Positions 8,311 through 18,188 of a stretch of DNA of 64,000 bases are shown piece by piece. The position numbers were made by a program, and so were the translations under genes. The stretch comes from Cysteiniphilum marinum (GTDB taxonomy: Bacteria; Pseudomonadota; Gammaproteobacteria; Francisellales; Francisellaceae). The number at the start of each line of letters is the position of its first letter. The first letter of the stretch is position 1. Under the pieces are notes generated by a model, which made no database searches, was not told the origin of the DNA, and worked only from the letters and a program-made list of their open reading frames with translations. The stretch lies in assembly GCF_014857925.1 (NCBI RefSeq), contig NZ_JACYVZ010000002.1, forward strand, positions 186,001 to 250,000. The letters run 5' to 3'.

Positions 8311-9711
8311 ATGTTTAAAAGTTTATCCGAACGCTTAGGTGGCTCACTTGACAAACTCAAAGGTCAAGGTCGCTTAACCGAAGACAATATTAAAAGCGCC
8401 TTACGCGATGTGCGTATGGCGTTACTTGAGGCTGATGTCGCCCTACCCGTTGTTAAAGAGTTTATCAGTCGCATTCAAGAAGAAGCATTGGGTGAGAAAA
8501 TTCGTACAAGTCTCACACCAGGGCAGACCTTTATTGCAATGGTTAAGAAAGAGCTTGAACGTACATTAGGTGAGAAAAATGAAACACTTAACTTAGGTGC
8601 TCAACCACCTGTTGTTATCTTAATGGCAGGTTTACAAGGCTCTGGTAAAACAACAACTACTGCAAAGCTTGCAAAACTCTTAAAAGAACGTCACGACAAA
8701 AAAGTTATGGTGGTTAGTGCCGATGTTTACCGACCAGCGGCGATTAAACAGCTACAAACTTTAGCTGAGTCTTTAGATATCAGCTTTTGCCCATCATCAG
8801 CTGATGAAAAACCTATTGATATTGCCGAGCGTGCATTGCAACTTGCCAAGCAACAAGTATGTGACGTTTTAATCCTTGATACCGCTGGGCGTTTGCATAT
8901 TGATAATGAAATGATGGATGAGGTCAAAGCATTACATCATGCGATGAATCCAACAGAAACACTCTTTGTCGTTGATAGTATGACTGGTCAAGATGCGGCA
9001 AACACAGCCAAAGCATTTAATGATGCTTTGCCGTTAACCGGCGTTGTCCTGACTAAAGCCGATGGTGATGCCAGAGGCGGGGCTGCTCTTTCTATTCGTG
9101 AGATTACCGGCAAGCCGATTAAGTTTATCGGGATGGGTGAGAAGACCGATGCTTTAGAGCCTTTTCATCCAGATCGTATCGCTTCACGCATTTTAGGTAT
9201 GGGCGATGTGCTTTCTTTAATCGAAGAAGTTGAGCACAAAGTCGATCAAAAAGAAGCCAAAGAGCTCGCAACAAAACTTAAAAAAGGGAAATCATTCACC
9301 TTAGAAGACTTTAAAAGTCAATTGCAACAAATGAAGAAAATGGGTGGTGTCGGCTCAATGCTAGATAAACTGCCAGGCATGGGTAGCATGTCTGCTAATC
9401 TTCAGGATAAAGTTAATGATAAGATGTTTGTACAAATGGAAGCAATCATTAACTCAATGACACCCTTTGAACGTCGCAAACCTGAATTTATCAAGTCATC
9501 ACGTAAACTGCGTATTGCTAAAGGCTCTGGCACACAAGTGCAAGATATTAATCGTCTATTAAAGCAGTTTACACAAATGCAAAAGATGATGAAGAAAATC
9601 AGTGGCAAAGGCGGCATGGGCAAAATGATGGGCGCTATGCGCCAAATGAAGCAAATGAAAAACATGCCAGGCATGATGCCTCCTGGTGGCAAAGGTGGTA
9701 AGCTATTCTAA
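8311..9711 (+). CDS. ffh: Signal recognition particle protein Ffh
   Basis: Ffh is the SRP54 GTPase that binds 4.5S RNA and signal sequences of nascent membrane proteins and delivers ribosomes to FtsY. The N domain (1-90) is followed by the G domain with GLQGSGKTTTTAKL (about 107-120), DTAGR, TKADGDARGG and the GMGEK region. The C-terminal M domain (about 330-466) is rich in Met and ends in a Met/Gly/Lys tail. Length (466) and start MFKSLSERLG fit the family. Confidence 0.97.
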   Translation: MFKSLSERLGGSLDKLKGQGRLTEDNIKSALRDVRMALLEADVALPVVKEFISRIQEEALGEKIRTSLTPGQTFIAMVKKELERTLGEKNETLNLGAQPPVVILMAGLQGSGKTTTTAKLAKLLKERHDKKVMVVSADVYRPAAIKQLQTLAESLDISFCPSSADEKPIDIAERALQLAKQQVCDVLILDTAGRLHIDNEMMDEVKALHHAMNPTETLFVVDSMTGQDAANTAKAFNDALPLTGVVLTKADGDARGGAALSIREITGKPIKFIGMGEKTDALEPFHPDRIASRILGMGDVLSLIEEVEHKVDQKEAKELATKLKKGKSFTLEDFKSQLQQMKKMGGVGSMLDKLPGMGSMSANLQDKVNDKMFVQMEAIINSMTPFERRKPEFIKSSRKLRIAKGSGTQVQDINRLLKQFTQMQKMMKKISGKGGMGKMMGAMRQMKQMKNMPGMMPPGGKGGKLF

Positions 9712-9845
9712 ATAGCTTGTTTGACTCAACTTCATTTGATCAACTTCAAAAATAAATTATCTACTATTTTCACTTTTATGCAGCAGGAAAATCAGGTACT
9801 GTAACGTTTTAGTAATCAAAATGATCAATTTCTGGAAACTTTTTC

Positions 9846-11060
9846 ATGGCAAATAACTCATTAGCAAAGCAGCTTGGCTGCATGATGATTGTCACCGGCA
9901 CTGAAATCGGTGCTGGCATTTTAGCACTCCCTATTATCACCGCCAAGCTTGGCTTTATTATCAGTAGTATTGTGATGCTTATTGCGTGGGGCATTATGAC
10001 CTATACTGCACTTTTAATTGCTGATATCTCGCTATCAATGCCAAAGGGTGCAAGCTTTGCCTCTATTGCTAAGCGCACATTAGGTTTACCCGGTGTTATC
10101 ATCACTTGGATTTCATTTTTGCTCTTGATGTATTGTATTAGTGTAGCATATATCTCAGGTGCCGCTTCTGCTTTTAATTCATTACTGCCTAATATTTCCT
10201 CTAGCGCATGGTCATTAATCTTCGTTGTTGTTTTTGGTGCAATCGTCGTCGTTGGTACATCAGCTGTGGATGTTATCAATCGCATACTGCTCTCAGCTAA
10301 GCTTGTTTTTTTAGTACTTGTTTGTTTGATTTTTTTAAACTTCGTCGACTTTAGCAATTTAGCCGTTTCTCCAGTAGATTTGGTACCAACGTTATTAATT
10401 GCAATCCCAGTGATTATTACTTCTTTTACATCACATATTATTGTACCAACTTTAAGTGATTATCTTAATCAAGATGCTAAAGCATTATTTCGCGTGATTT
10501 TTATTGGCAGCATCATCCCGCTAATACTTTATTTCTTGTGGCTCATTGCAGTACTTGGTGTATTACCTTTGCATGGACCAATCAGTTTTATGAGCTCTAT
10601 CTTTGATCACATGAGTGTTGATCAGGCGAATGTTGGTAATATCCTACATGCACTAAAAGAGAAAATCACCACAACAACTGCGAATATCAGCATGAACGTC
10701 TTTACCGATATCTCAGTGATGACATCATACTTAGGTGTTAGCTTGGCACTTTATCACTTTAATGTTGATAGTTATCGCTTAAACCGTCTACCTGCTCAAT
10801 TTAAGACGCTTATCGCAATTATTCTTACTTTTATTATTCCACTCTTGGTTAATTTGCTTGACCCTAATCTGTTTATTAGTGCCATTGGTTATGTTGGTGT
10901 GTGTATTGCTGTTTTACTCTTAATGATGCCTGCCGTTATTGCCTATAAACTCAATAAGTCAGGGCATGTTTTCCATTATAAAATCAGTCAGTTCTCGCTA
11001 TTGTGGCTTATCTCATTTATTGCTGGTATTGCCATTATTGTGATTCATTTTTCTGCCTAA
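9846..11060 (+). CDS. Aromatic amino acid permease, HAAAP family
   Basis: This 404-residue inner-membrane protein has about eleven hydrophobic helices. GTEIGAGILALP in helix 1 and GTSAVDVINR mid-protein match the TyrP/Mtr/TdcC group of proton-coupled amino acid symporters. It is a paralogue of the cut gene at 1-511. rsmE follows 18 bp downstream on the same strand and may share its transcript. The substrate could be tyrosine, tryptophan or another neutral amino acid. I see no operator that would tell. Confidence 0.85.
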   Translation: MANNSLAKQLGCMMIVTGTEIGAGILALPIITAKLGFIISSIVMLIAWGIMTYTALLIADISLSMPKGASFASIAKRTLGLPGVIITWISFLLLMYCISVAYISGAASAFNSLLPNISSSAWSLIFVVVFGAIVVVGTSAVDVINRILLSAKLVFLVLVCLIFLNFVDFSNLAVSPVDLVPTLLIAIPVIITSFTSHIIVPTLSDYLNQDAKALFRVIFIGSIIPLILYFLWLIAVLGVLPLHGPISFMSSIFDHMSVDQANVGNILHALKEKITTTTANISMNVFTDISVMTSYLGVSLALYHFNVDSYRLNRLPAQFKTLIAIILTFIIPLLVNLLDPNLFISAIGYVGVCIAVLLLMMPAVIAYKLNKSGHVFHYKISQFSLLWLISFIAGIAIIVIHFSA

Positions 11061-11078
11061 CCGTAAGCGAGTTATTAT

Positions 11079-11816
11079 ATGAGAATTTCTCGTGTATTTT
11101 ACCCTGCGGTTTCTGCGCAATCCGCAATGATCACCCTTTCTACTGAAACAAGTCATTATCTTATTCGTGTATTAAGGTATAAACAGGGTCATCAAGTTAT
11201 TTTATTTAATAATACTGATGGGCTTGAATACCTTGCTAAAATCAGTCATGCAGACCCTAAAAAAACAATACTTCAGATATTATCTAAAACTGAAAAGCAC
11301 AATGATTCCCCCATTCATATTCATCTTTTTCAGGCACTGTCTAAGGGAGATAAGTTAGAAACAGTCATTCAAAAAGCCACCGAACTGGGCGTTAATGAAC
11401 TCACGCCGATGTTGAGTGAACGCGTTGATTATAAGCTCAATCAAGACCGCATAGCGCATAAACTAGAGCATTGGCAGAAAATTGCCATAAGTGCCAGTGA
11501 GCAATCCGCCCGTGTATTTGTGCCTACAGTTAACACGCCTCAAGCTTTAGTTGATGCATTAACTATCGATGCGGATATGAAGCTATTCCTATCTCCTCAT
11601 AGCAATGAAACAATTACCCGTCGCTATCAACAACAATCAAATGCTAAACGTTTTGCTATTTATATCGGTCCTGAGGGTGGTTTTAGTGATGATGAAGAGG
11701 TACTCGCCTTAAATAAAGGCTGTCACAGCATACGACTTGGCAAAAGAATACTACGCACAGAAACTGCACCTTTGGCAATTACCGCTATATTACAGGCTTT
11801 ATGGGGTGACTACTGA
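11079..11816 (+). CDS. rsmE: 16S rRNA (uracil-1498-N3)-methyltransferase RsmE
   Basis: RsmE methylates U1498 of 16S rRNA in the 30S subunit, using S-adenosylmethionine. The 245-residue protein begins MRISRVFYP and has a PUA-like N-terminal part, then a SPOUT (trefoil-knot) domain. The knot motifs IGPEGGFSDDE and LGKRILRTETAPL are clear. It follows the permease closely and its stop overlaps the yhdP stop (convergent) by 7 bp. Confidence 0.95.
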   Translation: MRISRVFYPAVSAQSAMITLSTETSHYLIRVLRYKQGHQVILFNNTDGLEYLAKISHADPKKTILQILSKTEKHNDSPIHIHLFQALSKGDKLETVIQKATELGVNELTPMLSERVDYKLNQDRIAHKLEHWQKIAISASEQSARVFVPTVNTPQALVDALTIDADMKLFLSPHSNETITRRYQQQSNAKRFAIYIGPEGGFSDDEEVLALNKGCHSIRLGKRILRTETAPLAITAILQALWGDY

Positions 11817-14800
11817 ACCTGTTTAAGACTTGGTTTATCCCAACTACCTGTCACATCAAAACTTACTAAACCAATATTTTTAAAGACGGTATTGCCTAAA
11901 AGTTTTGTACCTAAGTAAGTCGCAAAAGCCACAACAGGACCACCAATAGCACCTGCCACTGCCGCGGTTGTTCCAGAGAAATGCGGCTGATATTTAATGC
12001 GTTGGTTGAGTTGTTTATTGGTTATATCAACATTACCCGTTACCACCAAAGCAAAGCTAGGAGTATCAATAATGACTGAAGGATTGCTTTTTGCCAAACC
12101 ATTATCAAGCGTATAAGCACCAATAATACTATTAAACGCCATGCCACGATGTTCAAAATCATCATAAGGCATAAATAAACGTTTGAAATATGAGTCCAGA
12201 CTTAATAAACCAATATATTTAGCAATCCCTGAATCAACCGACAACACGACACCATTGAGTAAATCAGCTGTTGCTTTTCCTGAAATAGTCGAAACGTTTG
12301 GCATAAGGTCTGGCCAGCTTAATTGTACTTGGACATTGCCAGATCCGCCTTTTAAGAAATTATCATAGCCAAAATTATGCAGCATATCACCCCAATTTAA
12401 TGAAAAGACATTGGCATGTACATAACTACCATACGAGGAAAGCTTCGCTGTCGCTAATAACTTGGCATTTGGATCATAGGCAGATAATACCGGGATCGAT
12501 AACACCCCTCCTCTAACCGTTGTTGCCATTAGAAAATTTGGGATCGAGTAACCACCCACTTGCAAGTTGGTCAACTTGACATTCATATCGGGCGTTTTGC
12601 GCAACACATCAGATGTTAATAAGGTGTTTAACATCGTCATAACGTCAGTTTCATTGCTTGTATTATTTTCTTTTCTAGCTTCACCCCTCGTTTGTGGTAA
12701 AGCAAAAAACAAATTATCTGCACTGACTTCAATCGGTTCACTTAATGCATCAGGTACGCTGATAACCAATGATTTTTGTGCCTCTCCACGCACAATATAG
12801 TTTGTGTAATTATGCACGCTATTGGTTTGCAAAGTGATATTTTGGTAATTGCTCCCAAAAAAGTTTAACTGATCAATACTGAGCATCACTTTTGGCCGCA
12901 GTAACTGATTAAGCTGTCGATAAACGCAGTCATTATAATTTGCAACCACAAAGCATCCTGTTTGACTAAAGTTTTTATCAATTATCGGCACATCTAAGTG
13001 CAAGACCTGCTGCCATTGCTCTTTATTTGCTACATTTAGAATATCTGTACTACTGATACTTTGCATCGCATTGACTATCAACTGGCTACTTAACGTTGAT
13101 AGCTGTCCATATAAGCCTACATCAGAGACAACACCCTTATCATTAACATTCATGCTTGCGCTTAGCTTGTCCTGGTGTTTGATATCCAATTTGTTACTGA
13201 GATACCATGAGACTGTCTTATTTGCTGATCGATTTTTTTGCCATGTACTTTTTAATAACAACGGGGTATATTCAAAACTTTTTTTCGTTAGTGGTTCACC
13301 TAAATTATTCTGCCAGCCCAGTAAGTTAGAATTCACTTGCAAAATACCTTCATTGATATTGCCTCTAATGGCAAATTCAAATGGCAACACACCTTGCATC
13401 ACATGATATATCCCATGATCTAATTGCTCAGCACTGAACCTAGGTGAAAATGCGACAGATGCTCCACCTTCAAGGTTAATACTCGGATTGTCAAGATCAG
13501 CAACATCTACCATCCCCTTGACATTAAAAGGTATATTCATATTCAAAAATCCTGAAAGATTTTGAATTTTGAGCGTTTGATTATTAATCAGTACCTCGGC
13601 ATTAACACCATAAAATGATTTAGATAACGGTTTTTTAATATCAACAACACCAGATTTAAGCTCAACTTTACCTGCAAAACGATCCTTTTTTGTATGATCA
13701 CCCAAGGCAATGCCAATATTAAGCTTGGCATTAATGTCCCCTTGATACTGCGCATATTGATTAATTTGTTGTGCCAAGGTTCTATATTTCGTTTGCGCCA
13801 AATATGCATAGGCATGCTGGCTATTGGTCGCAACATCTGCATTAATACTGAAAGTCGCAGGCACATTAGGCGCAATATTATCAATCTTTAAGTCAACATT
13901 TTTGATTGGAATACCGGCTAAAAATCCCCGATTAACCTTAGCAGTAAATACCTCATTATCAAAATGTAAATCACCCATAATCTGGTGTGCTACACCTAAA
14001 CCAAAATACGGTGACAAACTACCCTCTTGAATGGTCGCATCAATCTTAAATATGCCATCATGCTTAGGATATGGAATTTTGCGTGCAATGCCATTTATTG
14101 CAAAGTTGGCATCTAATTTTTTAGCGCCATATAAACATTGCATTAACCAATCATATAACGGCTTAGGAATTCCTTTTTGCGGCAAAAAGGCTTGATATTC
14201 AGTTGTGAGGTTTTTGCCACTTAACTTACCCTTAAGATCAAGACTAAAGTTTTTAGGATCAGTCAATGGCACATCAATAGCACCTTTACTCATGAAATGA
14301 ATATTCGCATTCGTTAATGCCAGATCATCAACCACAAAGCGGATTTTTGAAGGTTCTTTGATGATATCTATATTTCCTTTAACTGCAATCTCTGGCCAAT
14401 CTCGACTAAATATATGATTCTCTGCCATATCAAAACTTGGCGAGTCTATGATTAGTTTCACGTGGTTTTCACGCCACCAAACGTTGCCACTTAAACCTTT
14501 AAAGTCGACATGATGATCACTATTGGCAATACCTAGATCATTAAAATGCGCTTTTAATTGCATACCTTTTAAACTAAAGTCTTGCAAATCAAAGCTGAAA
14601 CGCACATTGCTTAGCACACCAGAGAGCACAATGTTTTTACGCCAATCACTTTTTTCCATCTGCACTAATGACGAGAAATCTGCTAAATCAAGTCGTGGAA
14701 TATTCATCACTAAACGGTGTTGATCTAATGAAAAAAGTGCAGATCTGAAGGTATATCGCTTATGATTCATGACAAAAGACAACGGATTAGCACCTAATAC

Positions 14801-15721
14801 AAAGCGATTTTGATAACGAAACAATTGCAGATTAAACACAACATTACTAAATATTGACTCATCTAACTGACTGGTTTTAAACTCAGCTTTTGATAGCTCA
14901 CCCATAATCATGACTGAGTCTAGTCCCTTGGTTGAGCTAACCACAGAAAATGCTAATTGATGATCAGTCAAATGTGATATTTTCACTTGTTTTGTCACGC
15001 CATCAATTAAAGTTGCTAAGATATTATGCTTATCATTTAAGGTACTATCAAAATAGTATTTATGCTCTTTGTTCTCAACAACCGAGACGATATCAATTTG
15101 CCCAAGCTTGGGCAGCATATTAGCCTTCTTCTGTGGTTGTAATGTTAAGCGTAAAACGCCTTTTGCTTGCGTTCTCTGCTGATAACTTGCATTAACTACA
15201 AGCTCTGCTAATGATTGAGTATTTTTAAGGATATCAACGCGCATATTCTGCAATTCGAGATTATTTTGTTGCAATAGATACCCCAAGATACTCGACCAGC
15301 GTCCACCGATTTCATCAATCTCTGCTACTGACAAGGATTGCAACATTCGATAATTAAAGGCCTTGTCACTGGAATAAAAGACAAGCTTGGGTTCTGCCAC
15401 CGTGACATCTTTGGTGACAAAGCGCCAACTCATCAGTGACTGCCATGCATTAATATGCACCGTCATTCTAGGAATATTAAGAGAAAACCCTTTATCTTTA
15501 ACCTTAACATCTTTGACCTCAATCACAGGATTGATGCCATGCCAACTGGCATACTCGACTTTTAAAGAGACGCTCGAGCCCGTTACCTTTGATAATACAT
15601 CTTCAATCGAGCTTTGATACGCAGGCAGAAGTCTCAAAACACCATAGCCAACAACACAAGCAACAATTAGAAAAGTAGCAAATACTGAGCTTAACCATAA
15701 TATAAATATTCTTCTTTTCAT
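11810..15721 (-). CDS. yhdP: YhdP-family (AsmA-like) envelope protein
   Basis: This 1303-residue protein starts with one transmembrane helix (RIFILWLSSVFATFLIVACV) and continues as a very long beta-rich periplasmic part, as in the AsmA-like YhdP (DUF3971) family. YhdP, TamB and YdbH are thought to form hydrophobic grooves that carry phospholipids from the inner to the outer membrane. The C-terminal part has the AsmA-like segments NFLKGGSGNVQVQLSWPD and TGNVDITNKQLNQRIKYQPH. It lies 25 bp downstream of rng on the same strand, an arrangement (rng-yhdP) also seen in E. coli. Confidence 0.88.
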   Translation of the reverse strand: MKRRIFILWLSSVFATFLIVACVVGYGVLRLLPAYQSSIEDVLSKVTGSSVSLKVEYASWHGINPVIEVKDVKVKDKGFSLNIPRMTVHINAWQSLMSWRFVTKDVTVAEPKLVFYSSDKAFNYRMLQSLSVAEIDEIGGRWSSILGYLLQQNNLELQNMRVDILKNTQSLAELVVNASYQQRTQAKGVLRLTLQPQKKANMLPKLGQIDIVSVVENKEHKYYFDSTLNDKHNILATLIDGVTKQVKISHLTDHQLAFSVVSSTKGLDSVMIMGELSKAEFKTSQLDESIFSNVVFNLQLFRYQNRFVLGANPLSFVMNHKRYTFRSALFSLDQHRLVMNIPRLDLADFSSLVQMEKSDWRKNIVLSGVLSNVRFSFDLQDFSLKGMQLKAHFNDLGIANSDHHVDFKGLSGNVWWRENHVKLIIDSPSFDMAENHIFSRDWPEIAVKGNIDIIKEPSKIRFVVDDLALTNANIHFMSKGAIDVPLTDPKNFSLDLKGKLSGKNLTTEYQAFLPQKGIPKPLYDWLMQCLYGAKKLDANFAINGIARKIPYPKHDGIFKIDATIQEGSLSPYFGLGVAHQIMGDLHFDNEVFTAKVNRGFLAGIPIKNVDLKIDNIAPNVPATFSINADVATNSQHAYAYLAQTKYRTLAQQINQYAQYQGDINAKLNIGIALGDHTKKDRFAGKVELKSGVVDIKKPLSKSFYGVNAEVLINNQTLKIQNLSGFLNMNIPFNVKGMVDVADLDNPSINLEGGASVAFSPRFSAEQLDHGIYHVMQGVLPFEFAIRGNINEGILQVNSNLLGWQNNLGEPLTKKSFEYTPLLLKSTWQKNRSANKTVSWYLSNKLDIKHQDKLSASMNVNDKGVVSDVGLYGQLSTLSSQLIVNAMQSISSTDILNVANKEQWQQVLHLDVPIIDKNFSQTGCFVVANYNDCVYRQLNQLLRPKVMLSIDQLNFFGSNYQNITLQTNSVHNYTNYIVRGEAQKSLVISVPDALSEPIEVSADNLFFALPQTRGEARKENNTSNETDVMTMLNTLLTSDVLRKTPDMNVKLTNLQVGGYSIPNFLMATTVRGGVLSIPVLSAYDPNAKLLATAKLSSYGSYVHANVFSLNWGDMLHNFGYDNFLKGGSGNVQVQLSWPDLMPNVSTISGKATADLLNGVVLSVDSGIAKYIGLLSLDSYFKRLFMPYDDFEHRGMAFNSIIGAYTLDNGLAKSNPSVIIDTPSFALVVTGNVDITNKQLNQRIKYQPHFSGTTAAVAGAIGGPVVAFATYLGTKLLGNTVFKNIGLVSFDVTGSWDKPSLKQVQ

Positions 15722-15746
15722 AAATTGCTGCTCATTAGGTCCATAA

Positions 15747-17225
15747 CTACATTAGCACAATATCATACATTTCTTGAGCATAGCTTAATTCTGGCTGAAG
15801 TTTAACGGGTTTACCAATAATAATTTCTAATTCGCCTAAACCAAATGATTCATCATTTTGCAAAGCATCAATCACCGCGTTTGCAGCAACGATCAAAAAG
15901 CCATTGCTTTGATAAGCATTTGCCTCACGATTAATCTCGCGAAAAATCTCATAGCAAATACTTTGCACTGATTTAATACGCCCTTTTCCTTTGCACATTG
16001 GGCAAGGCTCACACAAAAACTGTGCCAAGCTTTCCTGTGTACGTTTGCGCGTCATTTCAACCAAACCGAGCTCTGACAAAGGTGAAAATGTCGTGCGCGC
16101 ATAATCAAGCTCTAACGCCTTTTCAAGCGCCTCTAGCACTAGTGTTTTATGCTCTTCGTCTGACATATCAATAAAATCGACAATAATAATACCACCGAGA
16201 TTTCTTAATCTTAACTGCCTTGTTAAAACCCGTACAGCCTCTAAATTAGTTTTAAAAATTGTCTCTTCAAGATTGACCATCCCAACATAACCACCGGTAT
16301 TGACATCAATCGTTGTCATGGCTTCTGTTTGATCAATAACAATGTGCCCACCAGACTTTAATGGCACTTTACGCTCAAGCGCTCGTGATAACTCTTCTTC
16401 AACACCATACATGTCAAAGATTGGCGTGTTTGAGCTATATAACTCCAATTTCTCACGCACACCAGGCACAAATTTATCACTAAAGCGGCATAACTCACTA
16501 TACATATCAATATTATCAATGCGAATGCGCTCAACCTTATCATTAGCAAAGTCTCTTAACGCACGCATAACAAGACTTAAATCTTGATAAACAACGCCCG
16601 GCTTTGTCACGGTACTGGCTGAATCAACGACGTCTTGCCATAAGTTTTGCAAGAAATTAATATCTTTTCTAAGCTCCTCAGAGGATAAACTTTCGGCAAC
16701 CGTGCGAATGATAAACCCGCGTGGGTAGTCCGAACCAATTGCTTCTTTCATCACTTGTTGTAATCGATCACGCTCCTCCTCAGATTCAATGCGCAAAGAG
16801 ATACCAATATGGTCTAAGTCTGGCATATGTACTAAATAGCGCGATGCTAATGACAAATGCGCACTTAAGCGTGCACCCTTGCTGCCTAATGGATCTTTAA
16901 GCACTTGCACCAAGATGCTCTGCCCTTCTCTCAACCAATGACGCACATCAGCTTCTTTGCTGTTTAAATCAATGCCAGCGCTTTCATCTGAGGCAATAGG
17001 CATAACATCCGAAACATGCAAAAATCCCGAACGTTCAAGTCCTATATCAACAAATGCAGCCTGCATTCCAGGTAAAACACGTGTGATTTTCCCTTTATAA
17101 ATATTACCAACAATACCGCGCTGATTCTCACGCTCGAAATGCACTTCCTGCAACACACCATTTTCAATTACGGCAACCCGCTTTTCGTGTGCTGCTATAT
17201 TCATTAAAATCTCTGCTTTTATCAT
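15747..17225 (-). CDS. rng: Ribonuclease G
   Basis: RNase G is the short RNase E paralogue that matures the 16S rRNA 5' end and cuts some mRNAs. It has the S1 domain (IVGNIYKGKITRVLPGMQAAF), the catalytic ITTIDVNTG-type loop (here MTTIDVNTG) and IIIVDFIDM, and the Zn-link CPMC followed by KGKGR. It stops after the Zn-link and small domain, with no scaffold tail. An in-frame TTG at 17240 would add five residues. The ATG at 17225 begins MIKAEILMN, which matches the family start better, so it was chosen (492 aa). yhdP follows. Confidence 0.94.
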   Translation of the reverse strand: MIKAEILMNIAAHEKRVAVIENGVLQEVHFERENQRGIVGNIYKGKITRVLPGMQAAFVDIGLERSGFLHVSDVMPIASDESAGIDLNSKEADVRHWLREGQSILVQVLKDPLGSKGARLSAHLSLASRYLVHMPDLDHIGISLRIESEEERDRLQQVMKEAIGSDYPRGFIIRTVAESLSSEELRKDINFLQNLWQDVVDSASTVTKPGVVYQDLSLVMRALRDFANDKVERIRIDNIDMYSELCRFSDKFVPGVREKLELYSSNTPIFDMYGVEEELSRALERKVPLKSGGHIVIDQTEAMTTIDVNTGGYVGMVNLEETIFKTNLEAVRVLTRQLRLRNLGGIIIVDFIDMSDEEHKTLVLEALEKALELDYARTTFSPLSELGLVEMTRKRTQESLAQFLCEPCPMCKGKGRIKSVQSICYEIFREINREANAYQSNGFLIVAANAVIDALQNDESFGLGELEIIIGKPVKLQPELSYAQEMYDIVLM

Positions 17226-17322
17226 AACAGCCACTACCAAAATCCAAATAATTTATTCATAAAACAGTTTACTGGATTTAACTCGCTGCAGCAGTAGTTT
17301 TTACGGTGTTTTTGAGAGTTTA

Positions 17323-18084
17323 CTACTTAACTTTGATTGCAACCATACGTAAGCGCACATAATCAGCATACCACTGACCATCTTGATATTGTGTGCCTTT
17401 TGCCAACGATTCAACCTCACTTAAATAATCTTCATGACTATCATCTGAAATCTGACTTAAGACATCATTGCGAAACATCTTCACCCAATTGCGTAATCCC
17501 TCATCCGTTTGCAGTAAGGTTGGACGATCAAAATGAACAGCAAAACTCACACGAAAACCGTTATTTTCAAGTAATGTCGCATATTCAGCAATTGATGGAT
17601 AGAAATTAAAAGCACTGAACTTTGTTACGCCATATGACTTAGCTGCGGCCTCAATCGCAGTCAGCACGTTATTAACATTGCCTTTACCACCCATCTCAAA
17701 AACAAAGCGTCCATTGGGTTTTAGCACTTCGTTGATATTTTTAATCACCGCATCGGCATTGTGCATCCAGTGAAGGGCTGCATTAGAAAAAACAGCATCA
17801 AAACTTTCCTTAGCAAAAGGAAAAGCTAGTTCGGCATTGTGCTGTGTAAACTCAACATGTGGATAATCTTTATTTGCCTGATCAACCATTGACTGCGCAA
17901 AATCAACACCATAGACCTTGTGACTTCTTTTGGAAATTTCATGACTTAACTCACCATTGCCACAGCCTAAGTCTAATATGACTTCATTTTGTTGAGGCGC
18001 CAGTAACTCAACCACTTCATAACCATAGTTAGTAACAAAATTATGTTGTGTTGTATAACGCTTAACATCCCATTGTGTTGTCAT
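17323..18084 (-). CDS. Class I SAM-dependent methyltransferase (Tam-like)
   Basis: The 253-residue protein has the Rossmann SAM-binding motif VILDLGCGNGELSHEI (about 34-49). The acidic residue of motif II is in VYGVDFAQSM, and motif IV is SFDAVFSNAALHWM, a pattern common in trans-aconitate methyltransferase-like and BioC-like enzymes. The LHWMHN segment is typical of that subgroup. The substrate cannot be assigned, since no biotin or other pathway genes are adjacent. It is monocistronic. Confidence 0.75.
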   Translation of the reverse strand: MTTQWDVKRYTTQHNFVTNYGYEVVELLAPQQNEVILDLGCGNGELSHEISKRSHKVYGVDFAQSMVDQANKDYPHVEFTQHNAELAFPFAKESFDAVFSNAALHWMHNADAVIKNINEVLKPNGRFVFEMGGKGNVNNVLTAIEAAAKSYGVTKFSAFNFYPSIAEYATLLENNGFRVSFAVHFDRPTLLQTDEGLRNWVKMFRNDVLSQISDDSHEDYLSEVESLAKGTQYQDGQWYADYVRLRMVAIKVK

Positions 18085-18188
18085 TGTTTTATCCTCAATT
18101 GACCGTCTGAGGTTTCATTATTATGAATAACATAAGATTCGTCAAAAATGACAAGCAAACTTCCTTATAAGATTTAGCCCAACAACCT